Below are positions 10,175-18,906 of a stretch of DNA of 64,000 nucleotides, in pieces. The stretch covers positions 372,402 to 436,401 of the forward strand of contig NZ_SZWE01000001.1 of NCBI RefSeq assembly GCF_009669325.1, in the 5' to 3' direction. Positions within the stretch are counted from its first letter, which is position 1, and every line of letters starts with the position of its first letter. The notes under the pieces were generated by a model, which was not told where the DNA came from, ran no database searches, and saw only the letters and a program-made list of their open reading frames with translations. The DNA comes from Roseovarius bejariae. GTDB taxonomy: Bacteria; Pseudomonadota; Alphaproteobacteria; Rhodobacterales; Rhodobacteraceae. Position numbers and translations under genes: made by a program.

Positions 10175-11175
10175 TACTCGGGCTTGGACTTGGGCGCGTG
10201 GCGGGGCTGTGGGCGCGTGGGGATTTCCTTGAGCAAGCCCCCTACCCCCATGCGCGCCATGTCCCGCGATGCAATCGGCACCCCGCATGCCACCCGCGCC
10301 AAAACCCAATCGGCCCCGTGCAACACAGGGGACCGCGCGCTGCCCGGCAGGCCAATCACCGGCTGCCCATCCAAATCGCCCAGAAACAGCAGGTTACCGG
10401 GGTCCACAGGCAGACCAAAGCGCTCTACCTGCCCGCCTGCCCGCCGCAAGGCGGCAGGCGCGGTATCGGCGGGGTCCGACGTGGCTGATGCTGTCAGGAT
10501 CAGCACGACATCCCCCTTGGCCTGCGTGATGGTCCGGGCCAGCATATCCTCGTCATGATCGCAGCGCAGGGTTTCGATCAGTTTCATGCCCAAACCATCC
10601 ACCCGCCGCTCCACGGCCTCGATGCCCTTGTTACCCGGGCTGCCGGGAATGTGGGTCAGGATCAGGCTGGCCGTTGCATGCACGGGTTGAGCAAATTGGA
10701 CGGCACCGCGCGCCGCCTCGACCGCTTTGCCCAAGTCCTGTTCCGACACGGCATAAGAGATCATCTTGATGGTCGCCACCATGCCTCCCGCGGCCAATTG
10801 ATGGAACGGGGCCACCGTGGCCACGGTAATCATCGGATTCACCATGTTGGCCGCATGAATCTGCGCCTCGTCCAGAAGCACCACACCGGGGCCATCGGCA
10901 ATGACATTGACCCGCCCGGTAAAAGGCGCGGTCAGGTGAACGCCCTCCGCCCCCTCGGCCAGGGCCTCGGCCAAGACCCGTGCGGCATCGTCTTCGTGCA
11001 CATCGTCGCTCCCAAGCTGGGCAACGATCACCTCCCCCTCTCCTGCCGCCTTGATCGCCTCAAGATGCCTGGCCCCAAGAACCAATCCCTTGCGCAACCG
11101 CCCCTCGGGCAGCTTCATCGAATGGGCCAAGATCGCCCCCTCGGCCTGATCCACGGGCACGGGGCCGAATTTCAT
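10174..11175 (-). CDS. Molybdopterin-binding (MoCF domain) protein
   Basis: 333 residues. The N-terminal part (FGPVPVDQAEGAILAHSMKL) is the form seen in MoeA-like and CoxFG-associated molybdopterin proteins; the C-terminal two thirds carry a MoCF-biosynthesis fold with LILTASATSDPADTAPAAL and GLPGSARSP. No nucleotidyltransferase (MobA) domain is present. It overlaps xdhC in ATGA (11172-11175) and is the last gene of the maturation block. Likely role: handling molybdopterin or its cytosine-dinucleotide form before insertion in a hydroxylase. That role is inferred from family and context. Confidence 0.82.
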   Translation of the reverse strand: MKFGPVPVDQAEGAILAHSMKLPEGRLRKGLVLGARHLEAIKAAGEGEVIVAQLGSDDVHEDDAARVLAEALAEGAEGVHLTAPFTGRVNVIADGPGVVLLDEAQIHAANMVNPMITVATVAPFHQLAAGGMVATIKMISYAVSEQDLGKAVEAARGAVQFAQPVHATASLILTHIPGSPGNKGIEAVERRVDGLGMKLIETLRCDHDEDMLARTITQAKGDVVLILTASATSDPADTAPAALRRAGGQVERFGLPVDPGNLLFLGDLDGQPVIGLPGSARSPVLHGADWVLARVACGVPIASRDMARMGVGGLLKEIPTRPQPRHAPKSKPE

Positions 11176-12140
11176 GCGCCTGTCCTCAAGACCTGCGTGG
11201 CCTCGGCCAAGATGCTGACGGCGATCTCGGACGGTCCCGCCGCACCGATATCAAGGCCAACGGGGCCATGGATGCGACCGATCTGATCGGGGGGGAACCC
11301 TTTCTCTTCCAACCGCGCCACGCGCTTGGCATGCGTCCGGGTCGAGCCAAGGGCCCCGATATAAAACACATCGCTGGCCATGGCCTGTTCCAACGCCGGG
11401 TCGTCCAGCTTGGGATCATGGGTCAACAACACCAGCGCAGTACGTTGATCCAGTCCGAAGGCTTGCACCCCTTCATCGGGCCACTCGTGAAGGATGGTTT
11501 CACCCGGGAACCGCTCTTCGCTGGCAAAGCTTTCGCGTGGGTCGATCAACAGCGGGTCATAACCCGCGATCCGGGCCATCGGCACAAGCGCCTGCGCGAT
11601 ATGCACCGCGCCCACGATGATCATCCGCAAAGGCGGGTTGTGAATGGCGACAAAGGTTTCGCCATCTTCCTCGAAGCCTGAGCGATCCATGCGGAAGCGT
11701 TCGACGTAGCCCTCTTTGACAAGGGCACGCTCGGCCTTCATGCCAGTGACATAGGCCACGGGAATGCGCGATTCACGCGCCAGAACCAGATCTTCCAATA
11801 TCTCGACCGGCATGACCGAACCGACAGGTTCCACCAGCACCCGGATCGTACCACCACAAGCCAACCCCACGGCAAAGGCATCGCCATCGCTTACGCCGTA
11901 TTCCAGCATGACGGGGATGCCGTCTTCGATGGCATCGATCGCCTCGGCCACGACGGCACCTTCGACGCAGCCGCCCGAAACCGAGCCCTCGATCTCGCCC
12001 GCGCCCGAAATGGCCAGCTGGCTGCCCACCCGGCGCGGCGCGCTGCCCCATGTCTCCACCACGGTGGCCAAGGCCGCGCCTTTGCCTGCGCGGTGCCACT
12101 CAAGGGCGGTTTCGGGAATATCGTCAAATCGCTGCTGCAT
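11172..12140 (-). CDS. XdhC/CoxI family molybdenum cofactor chaperone
   Basis: 322 residues. The XdhC_CoxI N-terminal domain (ALATVVETWGSAPRRVGSQL, SVSGGCVEGAV, LACGGTIRV) is followed by a Rossmann-like C-terminal domain (MIIVGAVHIAQALVPMA, YIGALGSTRTHAKR). XdhC proteins bind molybdenum cofactor, protect its sulfurated form and deliver it to xanthine-dehydrogenase-type enzymes. ATG 12140 is chosen over the upstream start at 12176 because GGGAGG lies eight bases before it and the family N-terminus starts here. Confidence 0.92.
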   Translation of the reverse strand: MQQRFDDIPETALEWHRAGKGAALATVVETWGSAPRRVGSQLAISGAGEIEGSVSGGCVEGAVVAEAIDAIEDGIPVMLEYGVSDGDAFAVGLACGGTIRVLVEPVGSVMPVEILEDLVLARESRIPVAYVTGMKAERALVKEGYVERFRMDRSGFEEDGETFVAIHNPPLRMIIVGAVHIAQALVPMARIAGYDPLLIDPRESFASEERFPGETILHEWPDEGVQAFGLDQRTALVLLTHDPKLDDPALEQAMASDVFYIGALGSTRTHAKRVARLEEKGFPPDQIGRIHGPVGLDIGAAGPSEIAVSILAEATQVLRTGA

Positions 12141-12192
12141 CTCTACCTCCCCTGCCGGGCAGTATGCGGGCAGCACCGGGGCGGCACAAACG

Positions 12193-12219
12193 AAAAAGCC
12201 GCCCCCGAGGGGGCGACTT
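12193..12219 (-). terminator. Intrinsic terminator after the second YeeE/YedE gene
   Basis: On the minus strand AGTCGCCCC, loop CTC, then GGGGCGGCT (one G-U pair) and TTTTT. It separates the transporter genes from xdhC, so xdhC may have its own promoter or depend on read-through. Confidence 0.85.
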
Positions 12220-12241
12220 TGGTCTGGTTATCGGGATTGGA

Positions 12242-12823
12242 TCACTCGGCCGGGGCCACGGCCTCACCCGCGCCGCGCAAGCGTTCCGGCAAACCGAAGG
12301 CGATGGCGACGAAGACCAACCCCATGACAATGCCAAGCAAATCGCCAGAGATACCCACGAATGCGGGGTAATCGGTACCCGGCACCGTGCCGAGGGTCAT
12401 CTTTTCCCCCTCAAGCAGGCCGGTGGATTTCCACGCCGGGTAGGTGACCATATAGGCCGCCGCCCCCAACAGGCCGCCCGCGATGAAAAACAGCGCGTCC
12501 TTGCGGCCCGATGCGGCGGCGCAAACGCCAGTGCCCGGGCAATACCCGGCGGCGGCCCAGCCCGCGCCCAGCAACAGCCCGCCGATGAAGACCCCGACAT
12601 AAGCGGTTTTCACACTCATATGGCCCACGTCCACAAGGCCCAGCATCTGACCGCCGAACATCAGGATCGACCCGGTGCCGATAGCCAACAGGATGGTTTT
12701 CATCAGGTGCAGGTGGGTCAGCGTCAGCATCTTGCCGATCCAGTTGGGGTTGGTGGCCCCGATCCGGTCGAGCACCACGCCGAAAGCGGCCCCGATGACG
12801 ATAGCGAGAATGATCGTTGTCAT
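12242..12823 (-). CDS. YeeE/YedE family sulfur transporter, second subunit
   Basis: 193 residues with about four or five membrane segments. The conserved cysteine motif GYCPGTGVCAAASG is the second-half signature of the YeeE/YedE (TsuA-like) family, whose characterised members import thiosulfate or related sulfur compounds. It starts three bases after the preceding paralogue, so the two halves are co-translated and probably form one channel. Its place between CoxE-like and XdhC genes suggests sulfur supply for cofactor sulfuration (inference). Confidence 0.88.
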   Translation of the reverse strand: MTTIILAIVIGAAFGVVLDRIGATNPNWIGKMLTLTHLHLMKTILLAIGTGSILMFGGQMLGLVDVGHMSVKTAYVGVFIGGLLLGAGWAAAGYCPGTGVCAAASGRKDALFFIAGGLLGAAAYMVTYPAWKSTGLLEGEKMTLGTVPGTDYPAFVGISGDLLGIVMGLVFVAIAFGLPERLRGAGEAVAPAE

Positions 12824-12826
12824 GGC

Positions 12827-13378
12827 TCAGCCCTCCTTCGGATAAAGCAACATTGCGGTGGGGATAGCGGCGGCAAAGGCGCCTGCAGCAAAGATGTAGC
12901 CCGAGATCGAGGTCTGCATCATCCCGCTCATCATATGGCCCGAGGTGCAGCCCCCCGCGAGGCGCGCACCGTAGAGCACGATGAAGCCGCCCAGAAAGGT
13001 CATGGCATACCGTTTGACGGGTGTGTCTCCGTAATTTGCATACCAGATGGCTGGCAGGCGCCGCTCATCCACACCGATGCCGCCGCGCGCCATGGCCGAA
13101 AGGAACGCTCCCACAGCCATCGCCAGCACGAAGACAAAGCTGTAGTTCAGCGGGTTGGCGGCATTCTTGGCGTATTTCCCGCCCGACTTGGCAAGATAGG
13201 CATTGGTCGAAGTATAGCCTTCGTCGGTTTGGGTGATCAGGTCGGGGCTGACCGCATCGGCCACGATGGCATCGAGGATCACGAATTGCGTGCTCACCCC
13301 GATGGGTTTGACCAATAGCACGGCCCCAAAGAACACCAAGCCAAGCAAAAGCCCGCCCAGTTTCCAGTTGAGTGTCAT
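12827..13378 (-). CDS. YeeE/YedE family sulfur transporter, first subunit
   Basis: 183 residues, membrane protein. The family motif GARLAGGCTSGHMMSG holds the conserved Cys of the first repeat. ATG 13378 is chosen over 13414 because GGAAGGA precedes it and MTLNWKLGGLLLGLVFF is the usual N-terminus. The upstream 82 bases are unusually AT-rich (ATATATCATATTTGG), a likely promoter or regulator site, although I cannot define a clean dyad. Many such pairs are controlled by ArsR-type repressors, but no arsR gene lies nearby. Confidence 0.88.
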   Translation of the reverse strand: MTLNWKLGGLLLGLVFFGAVLLVKPIGVSTQFVILDAIVADAVSPDLITQTDEGYTSTNAYLAKSGGKYAKNAANPLNYSFVFVLAMAVGAFLSAMARGGIGVDERRLPAIWYANYGDTPVKRYAMTFLGGFIVLYGARLAGGCTSGHMMSGMMQTSISGYIFAAGAFAAAIPTAMLLYPKEG

Positions 13379-13460
13379 GGAATGTCCTTCCGCGTTGTTT
13401 CTGGCGGACAACATATATCATATTTGGAATATCTTTTTTGATTTCGATCAATGCGGCCGA

Positions 13461-14720
13461 TCAAGCCTTCATCGCCGCCATCAACCGGGCCTTTTCGCCC
13501 ATGTCGTCCGCATTCGATATCGCCTGCGCCAAGTCCTCCAGCGTGGCGATGGAATGGCCCGCGCGGAAGGCATCGACATGCGGCAGCATGGCCTTGATGC
13601 CACTAGCCTTGGGGGCGAACCCGTCCCACCTCAACAAGGGATTGAGCCATATGAGGCGGCGTGCGGAGAGGTGCAGCCGCTCGATTTCCTTTTCCAGGGG
13701 CGCTGCATCGCCCCGGTCCAGCCCGTCGGTGATCAGCAGAACAACCGCCCCCTGCCCCATGACCCGGCGCGACCAATCCCGGTTGAAGGCATGCAGGCAA
13801 TCGCCGATCCGGGTGCCACCCTCCCAATCCTGCGCCTCCTTGCCGGCGGCGGCCAAGGCCGCGTCGACATCGCGGGTGGCCAGATGGCGGGTGATATTGG
13901 TCAGGCGTGTGCCGAAGGTGAAAGCATGCACCTTGGCCCAGCCCGCGCCCTTTTCGTTTGCGACCGCGTGCAGGAAATGCAGGACCATCCGGCTGTATTG
14001 GCTCATCGAGCCGGAAATATCGCAGATCACCACGAGGTTGGGCCAGCGCGGCCGCGGTTTTTGCCGGTGGATGCGGCGCAACTCGCCGCCTCGCCGCAGG
14101 GCCGCGCGCAATGTGGCGCGGGCGTCCAGCCGCGCGCCCTGCGCATCGGCCATGCCCCGGCGCGAGGCAAAGGGTTTCACCGGCAGGCGCAACCGCGCCA
14201 GCATCCGCTTGGCCTGTGCCACTTCCTCGGTCGACATCTGTTCGAAGTCCAGTGTCCGCAGGCGTTCCTCGGTGGACATGGTAGCCGAGGCGTCGATCTC
14301 GATCACCGTTTCTTCCTCGGGCTGGTCGGCCAGTTCCGGGATATCCGGCTCCACCCCATCGAGCAGCGCCTCCGCCGCGCGTTTCTCGGCGGACTGGGCC
14401 ACGCGCTCCTCCTGCACGCCGCGAATGGCGGGCAGCATCATGGCCATCATGTGCTCCATATAGCGCGGGTCGCGCCAGTAAAGGCGGAAGACCTGTGCGA
14501 AGACCACCGCGTGCTCGGGTTTGGAGACGAAGCAGGCCCGCAGGGTATAGAAAAAATCCGCTTTCGAGGTGAAGCCCGCCGCCTCGACCGCCCGGATGGC
14601 ATCAATCACCCTGCCTGTCCCGATGGGCAGCCCCGCCTTGCGCAATGCCCGGGCGAAATGAGTGATGTTATGGGTAAGCTTGGGGTTATCCGGCAGCTCA
14701 AGATCGGGATATTCAACCAT
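13461..14720 (-). CDS. CoxE-like VWA-domain protein
   Basis: 419 residues. A helical N-terminal half (THFARALRKAGLPIGTGRV) is followed by a von Willebrand A domain with the MIDAS motif DISGSMS and a later TDG. CoxE of carboxydotrophic bacteria works with CoxD in building the sulfurated molybdenum-copper centre of CO dehydrogenase; related pairs occur with other molybdenum hydroxylases. It follows the CoxD-like gene with only a repeat element between, so the pair is an operon. No cox structural genes are in the window. Confidence 0.88.
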   Translation of the reverse strand: MVEYPDLELPDNPKLTHNITHFARALRKAGLPIGTGRVIDAIRAVEAAGFTSKADFFYTLRACFVSKPEHAVVFAQVFRLYWRDPRYMEHMMAMMLPAIRGVQEERVAQSAEKRAAEALLDGVEPDIPELADQPEEETVIEIDASATMSTEERLRTLDFEQMSTEEVAQAKRMLARLRLPVKPFASRRGMADAQGARLDARATLRAALRRGGELRRIHRQKPRPRWPNLVVICDISGSMSQYSRMVLHFLHAVANEKGAGWAKVHAFTFGTRLTNITRHLATRDVDAALAAAGKEAQDWEGGTRIGDCLHAFNRDWSRRVMGQGAVVLLITDGLDRGDAAPLEKEIERLHLSARRLIWLNPLLRWDGFAPKASGIKAMLPHVDAFRAGHSIATLEDLAQAISNADDMGEKARLMAAMKA

Positions 14721-14775
14721 GGCCCTCTTTGGGGGCCAGCCCCCAAACCCCCGGAGTATTTCGGGAAAGATGAAG
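14721..14775 (-). repeat. Rhodobacteraceae-type intergenic element, coxD-coxE gap
   Basis: On the minus strand CTTCATCTTTCCCGAAATAC runs into a CCGGGGG tract and a GGGGGC-TG-GCCCCC hairpin, then AAAGAGGG just before the CoxE-like ATG. The whole intergenic space is this element, so its end supplies the ribosome site. Related pyrimidine-tract plus AAATA plus G-tract elements lie at 17934 and 30758. Confidence 0.6.
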
Positions 14776-14777
14776 CA

Positions 14778-15686
14778 TCACGCCGGCTCCAAACTCGCCT
14801 TGGCTTCATCCAGAATGCGTTTGGCCTCGGAGCCCTGGATCTGCTGGATGTCGTCTTGATACTTGAGGATCGCGCCCAACGTGTCGGCGATCACCTCTGG
14901 GGAAAGCGAGATTACGTCCAAGGCGAGCAGGCACTTGGCCCAGTCGATGGTTTCCGCCACGCCCGGTTTCTTGAACAGGTCCTCGGTGCGCAAGCGCTGA
15001 ACGAAGGCCACCACCTCGCGGCTGAGGCTGTCTGCGGCCTCAGGGGCGCGGGCTTGCAGGATTTCGATTTCGCGGTCGAATGTCGGATAATCGACCCAGT
15101 GATAGAGGCAGCGGCGCTTGAGGGCATCGTGCACTTCGCGCGTACGGTTGGAGGTGACGATGACGATGGGCGGCTCGGGGGCCTTGACCGTGCCCAGCTC
15201 CGGGATCGTCACCTGGAAATCGCTGAGCGCCTCCAGAAGGAAGGCCTCGAAGGGTTCGTCGGTGCGGTCCAACTCGTCGATCAGAAGGACAGGCGCACCG
15301 CCTGCCTGCGGGCGCATCGCTTGCAAAAGCGGGCGTTCGATCAGGTATTCGTCGGAGAACAGCTCATCCTTGAGATGTCCACGGTCCACCCCGCCCGCCG
15401 CTTCGGCGGTGCGGATGGCGATCATCTGTTCGGCAAAGTTCCATTCATAAACCGCAGAGGCCGAATCGAGCCCCTCGTAGCATTGCAGCCGGATAAGCCG
15501 CCGCCCCAGCGCCGCCGACAGGGCCTTGGCGATCTCGGTCTTGCCGACCCCTGCCTCGCCTTCCAGGAACAAGGGGCGCCCCAACCTGAGCGACAGAAAC
15601 ACCACCGTGCCCAGATCGCGACCACAGACATAGCCTTGATCCGATAAAAGCCCCTGCACCCCTTCGATTGTTTGCGGCTGTGTCAT
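14778..15686 (-). CDS. CoxD-like MoxR-family AAA+ ATPase
   Basis: 302 residues. Walker A GEAGVGKTE, Walker B VLLIDELDRTDEPFEAFLLE, sensor 1 VTSNRTREVHDALKRRC. The sequence LIRLQCYEGLDSASAVYEWN is typical of CoxD. MoxR proteins are chaperone ATPases that pair with VWA proteins to mature metal enzymes. ATG 15686 is chosen over 15719 because GGGAGGG precedes it. It is the first gene of the maturation block. Confidence 0.9.
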   Translation of the reverse strand: MTQPQTIEGVQGLLSDQGYVCGRDLGTVVFLSLRLGRPLFLEGEAGVGKTEIAKALSAALGRRLIRLQCYEGLDSASAVYEWNFAEQMIAIRTAEAAGGVDRGHLKDELFSDEYLIERPLLQAMRPQAGGAPVLLIDELDRTDEPFEAFLLEALSDFQVTIPELGTVKAPEPPIVIVTSNRTREVHDALKRRCLYHWVDYPTFDREIEILQARAPEAADSLSREVVAFVQRLRTEDLFKKPGVAETIDWAKCLLALDVISLSPEVIADTLGAILKYQDDIQQIQGSEAKRILDEAKASLEPA

Positions 15687-15877
15687 GGCATCCCTCCCTT
15701 GCCCGAAAAAGAACTGCATGGCTGATCAAGGCGGGTCAAGGGCACAGGCGTCACAGTGCGACCTTGGTCGCAGCCTCAAAACCTCTTGGATTCTCCCAAA
15801 TTTTGCCCAAGTTGACACCTAACACTTGGCGCAAAGAGCGCGCCAAGCGCTGCACGTGCATTGAGGACTGTTACAAG

Positions 15878-16840
15878 ATGCAGGATAACCCCAATATCTT
15901 CGAGATGTCGTTCTCCGGCCTGACCTGGGATGCGTGGATCGACAAGGTCGATGACCATATCGTTGAGAACGGCTTTGTCGAATATCTGGGGGCACGGCAT
16001 TTCGCGGCCTTTATCGAAAACAAACCCACCCTGTTGGTCACTTTCGAATCCCTCGACCAAGTGCAGGCACTGTCGGCCAATGGCCAACCGATGGGCTGGA
16101 GTTTGGCCAAGGCGCTTGGCTGGTCGAGCATGGCCTTGGTGAGCGATGGCGACACATGGTTCCGCGACCCGCGGGTTTTTGGCTTTTTCGACCGCCTGAT
16201 CGACGACGGCTTTTTCGAGAAGTTCGAGCAGATCCTGTTTTACGGCGCCGGGGCCGCGGGCTATGCCGCGGCGGCCTTTTCCGTGACCGCTCCGGGCGCG
16301 CGCGTGCTGTGCATTCAACCGCAGGCGACTTTGGACCCACGTGTTGCCGAATGGGATAACCGGTTTCTGCAAATGCGCCGAACCGACTTCGATACGCGCT
16401 ATGGCTATGCGCCCGACATGCTGGACGCCGCCGACAAGGCCTTTGTTCTCTACGATCCCGACAACAGGCTTGATGCCATGCATGCATCCTTGTTCACCCG
16501 GCCCAATGTGACCAAATTCCGCATGCGCCACCTTGGCCCAGACATGGAGCAAAGCCTGATGGGCATGTCGCTCCTGCTGAGGATCATCGCGCAGATGAGC
16601 GCGGGCAAACTCGACCGCCTGCACCTTGCAAAGCTTTTCCGCGCACGCCGCCGATACGTTCCCTATCTCAAGCGGGTCATGTTACGGCTTGAACGCGACG
16701 AGCGCCTTTACCTGAATGCGCTCTGGGCACATCAGGTGATGCGCAACACCCCCGGGCCGCGCTTCCGAAAATCCCTGCGCTTTGCCTATGACAAGGCCGA
16801 AGCGCACGGCATCCCCATGCCCGAACGCGAATTCGCATGA
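15878..16840 (+). CDS. Alpha/beta-hydrolase-like protein of unknown function
   Basis: 320 residues. I recognise it as a Rhodobacteraceae family that databases often label phosphoadenosine phosphosulfate reductase, but no PAPS-reductase motif is visible. Instead ILFYGAGAAGYAAAAFSV looks like the nucleophile elbow of a hydrolase (G-x-S-x-G-G-Y in relatives) with Ala where Ser is expected, so catalysis by that route looks lost here. The start at 15878 (MQDNPNIFEMSFSGL) is chosen over the long upstream extension; 15905 is an alternative. Function unknown. Confidence 0.7.
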   Translation: MQDNPNIFEMSFSGLTWDAWIDKVDDHIVENGFVEYLGARHFAAFIENKPTLLVTFESLDQVQALSANGQPMGWSLAKALGWSSMALVSDGDTWFRDPRVFGFFDRLIDDGFFEKFEQILFYGAGAAGYAAAAFSVTAPGARVLCIQPQATLDPRVAEWDNRFLQMRRTDFDTRYGYAPDMLDAADKAFVLYDPDNRLDAMHASLFTRPNVTKFRMRHLGPDMEQSLMGMSLLLRIIAQMSAGKLDRLHLAKLFRARRRYVPYLKRVMLRLERDERLYLNALWAHQVMRNTPGPRFRKSLRFAYDKAEAHGIPMPEREFA

Positions 16841-16888
16841 TTTGAGGCCTCGGGCATCTGGCGTGGGCCCGCGCGATTGTGTAAGCCC

Positions 16889-17932
16889 ATGTCCATGACT
16901 CAGAGCCTGACCCTCAAACGCCCCGACGATTGGCACCTTCACCTGCGTGACGGGGCCATGCTGCGGGCCGTGCTGCCCGAAACCACGCGGCACTTTGCCC
17001 GCGCGATCATCATGCCCAACCTCGTGCCGCCCGTCGTCACCGCCGCCGACGCCCGTGCCTATCGTGAACGGATCATGGCCGCGTGCCCCGAAGGCAGCGA
17101 TTTCACACCGCTGATGACGCTCTACCTGACCGAGGACACGGACGCGGAGGATCTCGCCGCCGCCCATGCCGAGGGGCTGATCACCGCCGTCAAGCTTTAC
17201 CCCGCCGGGGCCACCACGAATTCCGCCAGCGGCGTACGCGACTTTGACAAGGTGCGCGGCGTGCTTGAGAAAATGGCCGAGATCGGCTGCCCGCTTTGCG
17301 TCCACGGAGAGGTGACCGACCCCGAGATCGACATCTTCGACCGCGAGGCGGCATTCATCGACCGGGTGCTTGACCCCATCCGCCGCGCCACGCCGGGCCT
17401 GCGCGTGATCATGGAACATATCACCACGCGCGACGGGGTGGACTACGTCAAATCCAACGACACCGATTTGGGCGCCACGATCACAACCCATCACCTCGTG
17501 ATCAACCGCAACCATATCCTCGTCGGCGGCATCAAACCGCATTACTACTGCCTGCCCGTCGCAAAGCGCGAAGAACACCGCCTTGCCCTGCGCGCGGCGG
17601 CCACCAGCGGCGACAGCCGGTTTTTCCTCGGCACCGACAGCGCCCCGCATACCGACGCGAACAAGGAAAGCGCCTGCGGCTGCGCGGGCTGTTTCACCGC
17701 CACCAACACGCTCTCGATCCTCGCTCATGTGTTCGAGGAGGAAGGCGCGCTCGACAAGCTCGAAGGTTTCACATCGCGCCACGGCCCGGCCTTCTATGGC
17801 CTGCCCGAAAGCGATGAGACCATCACCATGACCAAGGGCGATACCGTCACCTACCCCGACCAGATCATGACAGAGGACGGCCCCGTAACCGTCTTCGATC
17901 CGGGCTTCCCCCTGCAATGGCAAGTGACCTGA
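16889..17932 (+). CDS. pyrC: Dihydroorotase, class II
   Basis: 347 residues. Closes carbamoyl-aspartate to dihydroorotate in pyrimidine synthesis. Metal ligands are visible: HLHLRDG, the carboxylated Lys in [13 protein letters not shown], His in CVHGEVTD and EHITT, and Asp in GTDSAPH. Length fits the class II E. coli-type enzyme. ATG 16889 and ATG 16895 are both possible; a TTG at 16877 is not needed. pyrE follows 76 bases downstream. Confidence 0.97.
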   Translation: MSMTQSLTLKRPDDWHLHLRDGAMLRAVLPETTRHFARAIIMPNLVPPVVTAADARAYRERIMAACPEGSDFTPLMTLYLTEDTDAEDLAAAHAEGLITAVKLYPAGATTNSASGVRDFDKVRGVLEKMAEIGCPLCVHGEVTDPEIDIFDREAAFIDRVLDPIRRATPGLRVIMEHITTRDGVDYVKSNDTDLGATITTHHLVINRNHILVGGIKPHYYCLPVAKREEHRLALRAAATSGDSRFFLGTDSAPHTDANKESACGCAGCFTATNTLSILAHVFEEEGALDKLEGFTSRHGPAFYGLPESDETITMTKGDTVTYPDQIMTEDGPVTVFDPGFPLQWQVT

Positions 17933-17933
17933 T

Positions 17934-17975
17934 CCTTTCTTCTTTTCAAAAATATCCCCGCCGGAGGCATGAAAT
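17934..17975 (+). repeat. Rhodobacteraceae-type intergenic element, pyrC-pyrE gap
   Basis: CTTTCTTCTTTTCAAAAATA is followed by TCCCCGCCGGAGGCATGAAAT. It aligns well with the start of the element at 30758 and more loosely with the one at 14721-14775. It sits two bases after the pyrC stop. Confidence 0.55.
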
Positions 17976-18008
17976 CTCTGGCGCGCCGCATGCAAAAGGA
18001 CGACACCG

Positions 18009-18683
18009 ATGATCCCTACCGCCTATCCCTCGCAAGATGAAATCGCCCGCCTCACCGCGCGCATGCTGCTGGAAATCGAGGCGGTGCATTTCAACGCTGA
18101 CGAGCCCTTCACGCTGGCCTCCGGCCTGCCCTCGCCCACCTATATCGACTGCCGCAAGCTGATCAGCTTCCCGCGCATCCGCTCGACCCTGATGGATTTC
18201 CTGGCTGTCACGGTGATGCGCAACGCGGGGCTTGAGGCCTTTGACAACGTGGCGGGCGGCGAAACCGCGGGTATCCCCTTTGCCGCACTGGTGGCCGAGC
18301 GGATGGCCCTGCCGATGACCTATGTGCGCAAGAAGCCCAAGGGCTATGGCCGCAACGCCCGAATCGAAGGCGCGATGAGCGAAGGCCAGCGCGTGTTGCT
18401 GGTCGAAGACCTGACCACCGACGGCGGATCGAAGATCAGTTTCGTCGATGCCATCCGCGACACCGGGGCCAGTTGTGCCCATACGGCGGTGATCTTCTAT
18501 TACGGCATTTTCCCCGAGACCGAGAAAACCCTTGGCGATCATGGCGTTACCCTGCATCACCTGTGCACATGGTGGGATGTTCTGGCCGAGGCCCGCGCGC
18601 AAGGGGCCTTTGACGCGGCCACGCTGGACGGGGTCGAATCGTTCCTCAACGATCCGCGGGCCTGGCAGGCGGCGCGCAGCTAA
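18009..18683 (+). CDS. pyrE: Orotate phosphoribosyltransferase
   Basis: 224 residues. Joins orotate and PRPP to give OMP. The PRPP motif is [13 protein letters not shown]; the catalytic-loop Lys residues lie in [26 protein letters not shown] precedes ATG 18009. It forms a pyrimidine pair with pyrC. Confidence 0.97.
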   Translation: MIPTAYPSQDEIARLTARMLLEIEAVHFNADEPFTLASGLPSPTYIDCRKLISFPRIRSTLMDFLAVTVMRNAGLEAFDNVAGGETAGIPFAALVAERMALPMTYVRKKPKGYGRNARIEGAMSEGQRVLLVEDLTTDGGSKISFVDAIRDTGASCAHTAVIFYYGIFPETEKTLGDHGVTLHHLCTWWDVLAEARAQGAFDAATLDGVESFLNDPRAWQAARS

Positions 18684-18740
18684 GCGGCACCGCCGTATTC
18701 ACGCGCAAATAAAGAGTCTCTGCGGCTTTGAAGTCACGCA

Positions 18741-18764
18741 GTGGCCGGTGCAACACCCGGCCAC
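18741..18764 (+). terminator. Possible pyrE terminator hairpin without T-run
   Basis: GTGGCCGG and CCGGCCAC form a perfect eight-pair stem with an eight-base loop, 57 bases after pyrE. No T-tract follows, so termination would need Rho or be weak. Confidence 0.35.
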
Positions 18765-18816
18765 CACAAGATCAGCGGCAATTTACCCCCTGCACCGCAA
18801 GATCATGTGTGCTATC

Positions 18817-18836
18817 TTATCCACAGCCTGTCCACA
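18817..18836 (+). promoter_or_regulatory. DnaA-box pair upstream of dnaB
   Basis: TTATCCACA at 18817-18825 is a perfect DnaA box. CTGTCCACA at 18828-18836 matches at seven of nine positions and lies exactly 11 bases downstream on the same face. They are about 70-90 bases before the dnaB ATG, so DnaA may regulate replicative helicase expression. Confidence 0.5.
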
Positions 18837-18906
18837 GAGTTATACGTCTGGCCCTTGAATGCGTGGGGCCCTATGACCGTCCAATCATGAAAATTCGGGG
18901 GACAAG

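Noticed and set aside
13233..15647. 804-codon open frame on the plus strand
   Set aside because: It is antisense to the CoxE- and CoxD-like genes. Its translation is rich in His, Arg and Gln with no domain, as expected of an antisense frame in GC-rich DNA.
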